Source: Edaphochlamys debaryana (taxonomy: Eukaryota > Chlorophyta > Chlorophyceae > Chlamydomonadales). Taken from it: 64,000 nt of DNA. The position numbers and the translations under genes are program-made. The notes under the pieces were generated by a model. That model was not told the DNA's origin, did no database searches, and saw nothing but the letters and a program-made list of their open reading frames with translations. Of this stretch, positions 36,801 through 45,648 are shown in pieces (position 1 is the stretch's first letter; every line of letters starts with the position of its first letter). The stretch is taken from NCBI GenBank assembly GCA_016858145.1, contig JAEHOE010000091.1:62001-126000 (forward strand), given 5' to 3'.

Positions 36801-38006
36801 ATCCCCCCGGCACTTCCTGACCCTCTCCCCTCTGCCCCTCTCCCTCCAATCCCCACCCACCCACAGGACAATGTGCAGCACAGCCACCTGTTCAAGAACC
36901 CCGACATGCTGGTCTCGACCTTCCAGCGCGTGGACCTGCCCGTGGTGCCCATCCTGGACCAGTACACGTACGTGCTCTACACGGACGCCGACGTCTACTT
37001 CCGCCGCCCCATCCACCTGGAGGACTTCGGCCTGCCCCTGCCCCGCTCCGTGTCCATGAGCTACGAGATGGACAAGATGTTCCCCTACAACGCGGGTGAG
37101 CGGGCGGGAGGAAGGGGGGGAGCGGGAGGGGTGTTCGGGAGGGGGGGAGGAGGAGGGCGTGCACTGGCCTTGCTGGGAGGAGGGGGAGGCGGCTGGAGTC
37201 GCGGCTGGCAGCTCACCCCGGTCCCTTCGTTGTCCACCCACCACCCCCCTGCCTCCCCACCACCAACCCCTACCTCCTCCCCGCCTTCCCCCAGGCATCA
37301 TCCTGGCCAACCTGCCCACCATGCGCCGCAACTACAAGGCCTTCCTGCACATGATGCTGGACAACGACAACGGCCTCTACTACCCCAACTACGGGCCCGC
37401 GGACCAGGGCATCATCAACAAGGTGCGCTCGAGGGGGGCGGACGGTGTCAGCCGGGAGGAGCGGCGGGGTTGCGGCAGGGGCCGGGGGCCATGTGGGCCG
37501 GCCGTCTTCAGGCCAGGGTCCATATGGGTTGGGCAACTATGGGTTGGGCAGAGGCGCAGCAGCATACGTGCACCCTGCCTTCCCCTCCCCCTTTCCACTG
37601 CCGCTTACCTCCTCTCCCCTGCGCCCTCCCACCTCCGCCCTCCGTGCAGTTCTACGAGTTCGACCTGCGCTCTCACATGCTGAGCCAGGCCTTCAACACC
37701 AAGCCCTACAACCCCTTCGACCCCGCCTCCTTCCTCATCCACTTCCACGGCCCCAAGCCCCACGACTACCTGGAGCTGCTGCAGACCGGCAAGTGTGACT
37801 TCGGCCCCATCTGCGAGCGCGGCATCCTGTCGTCGCTCTGCCTCTACACCAAGGAGTGGGCCTCCTTCATCCCCGACGAGGACGTCGCCTCGCGCCTCAG
37901 CGAGTCGTGCTTCTGGCTCACCAACCCCCACGTCATATCGCTGCTCAAGAAGTCGGGCGGCATCAAGGCCTCGGCGCACCACCGCCGCCTGCTGCGCGCG
38001 GCGTGA
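33824..38006 (+). CDS. Golgi type II protein: O-fucosyltransferase-like domain fused to DxD glycosyltransferase
   Basis: Exons: 33824-34176, 34302-34566, 34703-34942, 35162-35320, 35487-35585, 35735-35824, 36019-36311, 36496-36655, 36867-37095, 37295-37422, 37650-38006. They total 2,373 nt, 790 residues plus TGA. Residues about 54-72 (VGLLACALVLVVVVLAW) are a signal anchor. The first half (about 130-460) reads like GDP-fucose O-fucosyltransferase relatives: FEVCNGFANQRLSVVYGIML, FLHLRMENDW and FLGNSVSTFAVLNML. The second half (about 500-760) is a nucleotide-sugar transferase: ARMKDNVQHSHLFKNPDML, VLYTDADVYF with the metal-binding DxD at about 593-595, NYGPADQGIINK and LIHFHGPKP. One protein may therefore carry two transfer activities, or one half may be non-catalytic. 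Donors and acceptors are unknown. The intron after 36655 starts with GC. The start is the only ATG upstream of the anchor in the open frame. Confidence 0.9.
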
Positions 38007-40956
38007 GGCGCGTTATGCGGACGTGCTTCGCGTGCCTGCGGCGCGGGGGCCGGCCGACGGAGTGAAAGAAGAGGACGGAGGGTTTGCGCCCAGGCCCCGG
38101 TCTGCCCTGCAGGGGGGCGGTCAGGAGCGAATTGCTCAATGGATGAGGCGTTGGAGCCGGCTGGCGTCGCCCGGCAGCATGCGGCGGCGTGGCGGCTCGG
38201 CCGCTGCACGCGCACAGCCCCTGCCACCCTGGAGTGGGGAGGAGGGGGCGGTGCGGGGGCGGTGGCCACAGACCCCAGCGATCGGAGGTGAGGGGCTCGC
38301 CCGCGCCCCCCCTTCCTCAGAGAGGGAGAGTTCGAGGGAGCGCTCACTGAGAGGCGCAGGAGTCAAGCAGGGTTGAGGCCCTGCCAGATAAGCAGGGGGC
38401 GGCAGGACGTGGGTCGCGGTTTGTGGCGGCCCTATTATTGTTTGTGGGGGGGGGGGGGGGGGCGGCGGGGGGTCAACGGAGGGAGGCGGGTGGGTGGGAT
38501 AGCGCCAGCGCGCGAATCCATAACAGGCCACTGGGCTGAGCCTGCTCAGCAGGACTGTGGGATGGCTTGAGCTTGGCTGGGTGTGTCTTTTGCGTCCAGG
38601 GTGTGCGATTTGCAAAACATGGTACATTATGGTACACGATGCTTCTGTGATGGATTCGGACACAAGGTTGCTCTGACGACCCTCCCCTGACGATGACCGC
38701 TTTGTTGGGCGCCAGGCCATCCTAACACGGCTGTGTACAGGGGCCGTGGCTGGCCGGGGGGAGCCGGGCTGGTGCGACTCTCGAGGGGGGTGGGGGGTGG
38801 GGTTTGTGACGACTGGCGGTGCACACACAACTGACGAACCCAATCGACGATTTGCGAGACGCTTCGCCATCCCAGCATTAGGCACGGCACGCGGGCATAG
38901 TGGCAGGTTAGGCAGAGGGTAGCGAGGCGCGGAAACTCTCATAATAACATTGATAGCGCAGGCGGGCGGTGCTCGTGGGCTTGATTGCGGGGGTGAGTGC
39001 TCTTCTTTTGGTGAAGCGTGGGAGGTGGGTGGGGGGCTTTATGAACGTACGTCCTCGTGTGGGATTGGAGGCTTACTGATTGCCGCTGTGTCGGCCTTCC
39101 CGAGCGCTGAGGGCTCCTACCTCTAACCTCGAAGCTTAGGATTCCTTCCTAGCCTGTACCTAGACCCTCCATATTGGAGACAGCCAGGACACCGCGCAAT
39201 CGCCGGGCCTCACGGCCCTTCCACATGTAACCACACATGGTACGGACTCGGCCTGAACCCGCCGCCCCATCCCCGTCTACAACACGTCTCCACCGCCGGT
39301 TGGGTCGCGATTTCTCACAGCCGTGCCGAACGGATGCCGGCGGTGCCCCTGGCGCAGAACAGATCCTAGCGCTAACGTGCACCAGCCGTGCAGAGACTCT
39401 GGGGGTCCTTGGCTCCTTGCCGCTCGGCGGCGTCCAGGCCCCTCCAGCCGCTCCAGGGGGCTCATACTCCTGGGAGCGTGGGAGGCGGGGGGCTTGACCC
39501 ACGGGCCCTGAGGCCCAACAGCAAATGCAGACTCCCAGGGCACCAGGTTGGTCGTAGCGTGGGTACGGGCTGTGGCTGGGCAACCTTCTGTGCCTACGGT
39601 ATTCCTATAAAGCGCAGTGCCCCCGCCTGCCCCGCTAGCCTTGCCGAGGGCTCCCTACACTCCCCTTGGTTTGCCCGCTCTAATAGCCCGCTGTGGCTGC
39701 TCCTGTGCATACGGATACAGTCGCTCGACGTAAAGCGCTTGCTGTGCTGTGCTGGAGCGGTCTAGATCCAGGATGCGTGCTTGGGGTCCCACCGGTCTTA
39801 CGGGCGGCGCTGGTGGGTCAAACTTCCACAGGCCCGCGCTGACATGGCGCACAAAGTTGAGCAGGGCTAGGTGCTCTGGGGCCGCGCCGGCTCCGCTGAG
39901 GGCGGCGGCACTGGCAGGGCTAGACGGCGCAGGCGGAACACGGGACCTTCTCGCATCAGACCTTACAGACAAAGTCGTCGCCCAGCATGGCCCATACTAG
40001 CCCTGCAGGTCACACAGACCGATAGACCCCCAATCATGTCATGGGAAGACCCGGGAATTCTTCGATGCTACCTGGAACCGCTGGGCCAAAACCATACCTA
40101 CTCATAACCGCGCCACCAACCCCTTGCCGGGCGGTGCTTCCGAAAGGGGACCCTCCAACTCGACTGATTATGGACATTGGCGGCTTGTCGGGTTCCGCAA
40201 AACGCCACGGCCAAGCGCCAATTCTTTAGTTTCAAACACATGTCACGCGTACCGTACCACGTCTAGGGGTGCGGGCCTTGCACACATCACAATCGCCCAT
40301 CACCCCTCACCAGCTGCGTCCTACGTCAAGTCCCACCACCAAACAAACATGTGTAAACGGCCCTGGGGCCCAGCTTATTACGAAACAGAGCAGTGCATTG
40401 TGCTTCATCCCCACCATACGCCTATGCCTATGGTGGTATGGTGTTGTGTTCAAACATGGCCCTGCTGACCCTGCTAGGGCGCTCGGGCACGCGTGGGCTG
40501 GTGCCTCGAGCCCCTGCTATACCTCTTCCGACGTCCCCCTTCCCACGTCCCCCCCACCAAACCAGCGAGACCGCTCCTAGGGGCTTGGCCCCAAGTAGCC
40601 GAGAGGCCACGCCCCACGCCAGTACCCAGTCCCGGCGGTCATAGCTGCAGCCAGCATAGCCGCAGCTGGCCATCGCGCTCTAGTTCGGATACGTCAACAA
40701 AGTATTGTACAACCTAGCAGTGCTGCCCCCAGCGGCAGCCAGCCAGTCCCGCCGTCATCACCGAAGTGTCGGAGCTGTCGCGTGTTGCTTGGTCAGACTG
40801 CGCCCCCCTGCACCGCTCCCCGTCGCTAGTCACTCCGCTATCATCACTTGCCGACTGGGGTTGCAGCGCTGGCGTCCGGAGAGTGACGACGTTGGCTTCC
40901 GGAACAGGCATCACGCGCCGCCTTAGTCGCTCCGCTGCTGCAGCTCCGCGAAGTCC
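38007..40956. other. Intergenic region between convergent genes, with one weak coding candidate
   Basis: This is the 3' flank of the glycosyltransferase fusion and of small TM copy B. It includes a 17-base G run (38446-38462). A minus-strand frame at 39655-39900 reads like ordinary protein (LLNFVRHVSAGLWKFDPPAP ... TAQQALYVERLYPYAQEQPQ) and ends in TAG, but I could not find a start or upstream exon in phase; it may be a gene remnant. Nothing else stands out. Confidence 0.4.
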
Positions 40957-41166
40957 CTAAACTCCACTGGCGAGGGCGGAGATGTAGTTGCGCTCGAAGG
41001 CAGCGGGCTCGCGGAAGGAGGGCTGCTGCTGGGACTCCCGAAACGTCGAAGGCGAAGCGGCCACGGTCACCCGCAGCGGCCCTGACTGCTCGCGGGATGC
41101 TGTGGCTATCGTGTAGGCCAGGAACGTCCCCGAAGCCAGCATCCCGAGCGTGCCAAAAGCAGACAT
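40957..41166 (-). CDS. Small single-TM protein, copy B (paralogue of 23535-24327)
   Basis: From ATG at 41166 to TAG at 40957 the frame encodes 69 residues: MSAFGTLGMLASGTFLAYTI, then ATASREQ, a polar linker with Ser, Gln and Pro, and PAAFERNYISALASGV. The helix and the FER..ISAL tail match copy A (GMLASGTFLAYTIATASRE against GMLASGSFLAFTIASASRE, four differences in 19). Immediately upstream of the ATG on the sense strand is a pyrimidine-rich stretch ending in AAG, so the ATG may lie at the start of an internal exon and the true protein may be longer. A possible upstream exon ends near 41590 (VEVEEDKSFEAA before GTGAGG) but its phase does not match. The family is unknown to me. Confidence 0.55.
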   Translation of the reverse strand: MSAFGTLGMLASGTFLAYTIATASREQSGPLRVTVAASPSTFRESQQQPSFREPAAFERNYISALASGV

Positions 41167-42688
41167 CCTTGACGAATGCGATGAGTGGGAAGAAGTCAAA
41201 GGAAAGGCTCAGGAGCAGGATGATCGTGTGGGTGGTGCTGCGGGTGTCGGTGGAGAGTGCAAGTGGGAACTGCCGCGACCGCGGGCGTCGCGCGGCAAAA
41301 TCCCCTTGGCGCGGCATCGCGCTGATGACGATCGAGATGCAACAGCCCCGAGCTGCGACCCTCCCCAGCCCGTGGTCAGTGCAGCAGTGGTGAAGCAGTA
41401 TGAGCTGCGCCACCGCGGGAACCGCGGGCTCGCTCGCGGGCACAGCGGCTCGGTGCGAATGCGCTTGCGCGGGAACTGGTTGCGTGACAAACAGGCTCGC
41501 ATTCAAGCACCATGCTGCGGCCACAATTCCACACCCTACCACTCAGAGGACGGCTCGTCCGACACGCAGGCGGCCGGAAGCCCCCTCACCCGCCGCCTCG
41601 AAGCTCTTGTCCTCCTCCACCTCCACGCCCGAGACGCAAGCCCTCCTCGTGGGGTACATGTCTGAATGCCGAGAAATGCTCCCCACAAGCGCGCACGTGT
41701 GCCCACAGCCCTTCCGACCTCCCTCTCGGCTCGGGAGGGACTTCACATGGCCACTTCCCCGGCTTACGCCAGCCTACAGCCCTCTTGGGCCGACAGCCGT
41801 GCGTGTTGCCGTGCGGGTTGCCGTGGTCTGACTCACGTGACACGCAGTGCCACTCGGGGTAGCGGATCATCCTGGAAAGCGGTCCTCCCTCCCTGCCTGA
41901 CCCGCCCCACAGCCAGGCTTCTGGCTCGCCTTGACGGTCCGCCCCCTTTCCCCCCCACTCTTGCCCCCGCACTCTGCGACTTCTAAAGCTGTTGTCCTTG
42001 ACGCAGCGCCCTCTCCTGCCCTTCAGCCCCTCGCTCTGCGCCCATCCCTGCCACCGTCCCTTACATACCGGTACCTCGGCGTCCCCCACCCAAGGTCCCA
42101 AGCAACCCTTCACACCTCGCGCCGCCAATACCCATGCAACGATCTCCGGCCTCCAAACGCTTCAGGGCAGCCGTTGCAGTCTTGCATAGCTCGGTCTCAG
42201 TCCCCACCCTCCCGCGCCACGCCGCCACGACCAGTACCCAGGCATGGCCGGGTCACCCCGAGGGGTCAGCCCCGACCGCTGCCGGCCAGCCGCCGAAACT
42301 GCTCTGCCCCTGAGATAGAGGTTCGGCACGGGGTCGGCGCCATCGGGCCCCACCTCCCTCCGTCGTAATGCCAGGCAGGCTTCTGTGCCCCACCTCGCGC
42401 CCTCCGTCCCACGCCCCGCCGCCCACGCTGAACACGGCGGGGTGTCGACTGCCCACAGTTGTGTCCCCTGGGCCTACGGTACCTAGATCTCGGGTAGGCC
42501 GAGTCAAACACCCCCGCTTCACCCTGTCAAACGCCCCGCCTCGGCCAGGTCAAACACCCCGGCTAGGCCCGGTCGAGTACCGCAATCAGACCACATCAAA
42601 CACAGTGACTGCTTTCAGCACACTGCCCCGCTCGACCCGGTCAACCCGCCCCCCCCCTGCCCCCCCTGGACCCGGTCAAACACCCCCC
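41167..42688. other. Intergenic region between tandem minus-strand genes
   Basis: This holds the upstream side of small TM copy B and the 3' flank of the SAM methyltransferase. The right end (about 42480-42690) is occupied by the GTCAAACACC repeat cluster. A possible minus-strand exon at about 41590-41665 (SGVEVEEDKSFEAA) is mentioned under copy B. Nothing else is clear. Confidence 0.45.
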
Positions 42689-42715
42689 CTAGATCCGGTC
42701 AAACACCATGACTGT
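42480..42715. repeat. GGTCAAACACC repeat cluster spanning the methyltransferase stop codon
   Basis: Five copies of GTCAAAC followed by ACC or GCC start at 42503, 42526, 42549, 42675 and 42698, with degenerate copies between. CTAGATC precedes copies at 42483 and 42690. The copy at 42698 is coding: on the minus strand it is the last codons of the methyltransferase (GTG TTT GAC CGG ATC TAG). The 3' flank thus carries repeated versions of the gene's own end. Confidence 0.75.
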
Positions 42716-45180
42716 GTTCCGGAACCAGGGCAGGCTGGAGGCCAGGCGCAGCGCGGCGGAGGCGGAGGCGTTGAGGCGGAGCGCGCCCCGGCTGAGGGCC
42801 GTGACCTGACAGGGGGGGGAGGGGGGGGAGAGGGGAGGGGACGACGAGGGACAGGGGTGAGATGGCCGGAGGAGTCCGAGAGTTGCCACGCAGTGGTAAG
42901 GCAACCGGGCCAACCCCATCACCGAAGCCCTCCTCCGCTGCCCTCCCCCCCCAGCCACCTGCCCACTCTTCCGCTCCCGACACTTGCCTGCGCCTCCCCA
43001 ACCCTCTCCAGCCCCCCCCCCTCACCCTCTCCACCACGTGCTCGTTGGGCCGCTCGTTCACGTGGTGGTGGCCCCCCTGCCCCGGCACCGCCCAGCTCAG
43101 GACCAGGCCGCCGCCGCCGCCACCTGCGCCCCCTCCGTCAGCGCCGCCCGAGGCCCCGGCCCCAGCGGCGGCCCCTGCTGCGGCCTGCCCCCCCGCCGCC
43201 GCCCTCGGGGCAGCCCCCCTCAGCGCAGGTGCTGCCACGTGTCTCAGCAGGTTGGCGATGAAGACGTCCTCGGAAGCGGCGGGAAGGTGCTCCCCGACCT
43301 GTCAGGGGGGAAGGGGGAGGGAGGGGAGGCGGGAGATAAGCGTCGGGGTTTGGGTACCGGAACGCAGCTGTGGGTTCGTGCGCACAGTCCTGTCCACACC
43401 TTCACCCTAATGCAAGCCTAACCCTACACGTGGTCGAGCTTCATACTGCAGATCCCTCTCCTCCTTGCCGCCCTGATCCCCTCCCCCTCAGCCCCCCCCC
43501 GCCACGCTCCCCCACCCCCACCTCCAGGCTCATGACCCAGTCGAAGCCCCGCCCCAGCCACGTGGGTACGGACAGATCCAGAAACGTTACGGAGCGGTTG
43601 GTGGCGGCCTCGATGCCCTCGCTGCCGTCGTACGGGGCGTACAGCCGCACGTGCGGCCGCAGGCAGGCGCCGTACTGACAGTTGGGGGGGCGGGCGGGGA
43701 TCGATGTGGGGGCAAGGGGTCGATGTGAGGCCAGACGGGGAAAGGTGGAGGTGGGCTGTACCGGTAGGGAATGATTGCAGCCTGGGCAGCGCTGCAGCAC
43801 CCGCCCGGCCACCCGACCGGTCCCCTGCCCACCCAGCACGCGGAGCACGCCCCCCTGCCCTCCCCCTCCCCCCTCCCCCCCCACCTGCCCCCTCCCCGCC
43901 CCCAGGTCCGCCACGCTCCTCCCCGCAGTGAGGGCCCCCAGCGCTGCGCACAGGGGGGCGTCAAGCAGGGAGCCGCTGGCGGTGCCGGCTGGGGGGGGGG
44001 GGGGGTAAAAGAGGGGGGGTGAAGGGGGTGGAAGGAGGGAGATTGGCGAGGCATGTCGGGGTACAGGTGCCCTTGTGGTGTGCGCCCATGCCCGCCCAGG
44101 CCTACTCGCCGAACAGGGGGCCCTCCGTTTCCCCCCTCCCCCTCCTCCCCCTCTTGCTCCGGGACTGCGACCTAGGCTTCCTATTTCCCCTCCTCCCACC
44201 CCTCCTTCCCTTCCTGGGGACTGCGACTCACGCTCCCGGCTGGTGAGGCAGAAGCCCCCGCTGGGTCCGATGCCGTGTGCTGCGCAGTGCGCGGCGCCGT
44301 AGAGCAGGCGCAGGTCGTGGACCTGGGGGAGGGGGGCAGGGGGAGGAGTGGGAAGAGAGGGACATGAGGAGGGCTCGGGGGTGGGGCCCGCACCAGGCGG
44401 CACGCCAGCACCCGGGCGTGGGGGGTCAAGCCGTGGCATGGCCCCCCTTCCACCCCCCCCGCCCCAGGCCCCAGGCCCCAGAGCATGGCTGCGCACGGTG
44501 GATAGTGCCTCCGTTACACGGGCGCCCTCCGTGCTCTCGTCGCACGCCTCCTCAAGCCCCAAGCCCCTGGACCCACGCTCCCAACCCCAGAGACCCCACC
44601 CGCCACTTCTCCGCCCCAGCACCCCCCCCCCCCTCCCACCCTCCGCCGCAGGAACGCCACCTCCTGCCCCAGCAGCTGCCCGGGGGAGGGCGGGGGCGCC
44701 CCCGGGGGCGGCGGGGGGGCGTCCGGGAAGGCGGGGGCGAACTGGGTAGGCTCCAGGATGGGAGGGGCCTGGGGGGATGGGGTGGCGTGGGTTGGGGCGG
44801 GCTGTGGTGGGCTGCTCATGCTGCCCTTTCCTTTCCGGTTGCACAAAGAAGTCAAGTCCTCACGACCACATGGCTGGGCCAGTTGCCGCCGCCGCTGGGT
44901 CTGATCCGCGCCTCTGCCCTCGCACCTCGCCACCCGCCGCCGCCATCGCCACGTGCTCCGCCCCCGCCCCCGCCCCCCCGGCGCGGCCCCCCACCAGCTG
45001 CCGCGCAGTCAGGCGCTGCAGACCCCCCTGCGCCCCCGCTGGCCCCCCTCCTCCTCCTCCTGCTGATGCCGAGGAGCCCCAGGGCGCTGCCGGTGCCGAC
45101 CAGCGCCCCGCCGCGAAGGCCGCTGCGCCCACGGCCGCCAGCAGCAGCAGCGAGCCCAGCCGGCCCGCGTCGCCCATCAT
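42689..45180 (-). CDS. Membrane-anchored SAM-dependent methyltransferase
   Basis: Exons: 45180-44926, 44768-44640, 44322-44232, 43988-43885, 43674-43522, 43298-43026, 42805-42689. They total 1,122 nt, 373 residues plus TAG, with every junction in phase. Residues about 8-25 (LGSLLLLAAVGAAAFAAG) are a signal anchor. The catalytic part is a class I Rossmann fold: motif I SVADLGAGRGQYGACL (about 183-198), then VRLYAPYDGSEGIEAATNRS, LDLSVPTWLGRGFDWVMSLE, VGEHLP, and LVLSWAVPGQGGHHHVNERP. This family of uncharacterised algal and animal methyltransferases shares the SWAxPGQGGxxHVN motif; substrates are not known. An Ala/Gly-rich insertion of about 45 residues lies in exon 6 between the RHVAAP and LVLSW segments. 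Two ATGs are adjacent at the start; the first is used. The last codons fall in a repeat. Confidence 0.86.
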
Positions 45181-45648
45181 TTGATGTCGGGGGAGAGGCC
45201 GGCGTGGGGAGGGGCTGTGCACGGACAGGGGCTGTGCGCGGTCAGCGGCTGTGCGCGTAGAGCAAGGCACTGGGGAGGGGCTGAAAGTGGGGCCTGGTGC
45301 GTGAGATGAAGACGGCAGGAGGCAGTTGAGGGTCTGCGCTGCGGAGGGGCTCGAAGCGCTTCAAAGCTTGCCTCCAAGGGCCCGTGGGCCCGCCGCTTGA
45401 CAGGCCCATCCCGCCCCAGCTCCCGCGCCAATGCTAGAGACGGTCGCTGAGCATAGGCGCGATAGCCGCAGCTCCCTAGGTAGCTCGCCACAGCGTTATG
45501 CGAACACAAGACAGCCGCCGAACGCTGCAAGCACGCGACTGCGACCACCACAGTCGCGACTGTGTTTCCGAGCCCACATACGCCTTAACGACGAGCTGAT
45601 ACCTACCGGTAGCTACCATCGCTTTGGTCAGCGCTGTTCGGCGCGAGA
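45181..45648. promoter_or_regulatory. Shared head-to-head promoter region (SAM methyltransferase / TrmB)
   Basis: 468 bases separate the two start codons, so the two methyltransferase genes probably share a bidirectional promoter. I see no TATA box or other named element. Confidence 0.55.
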
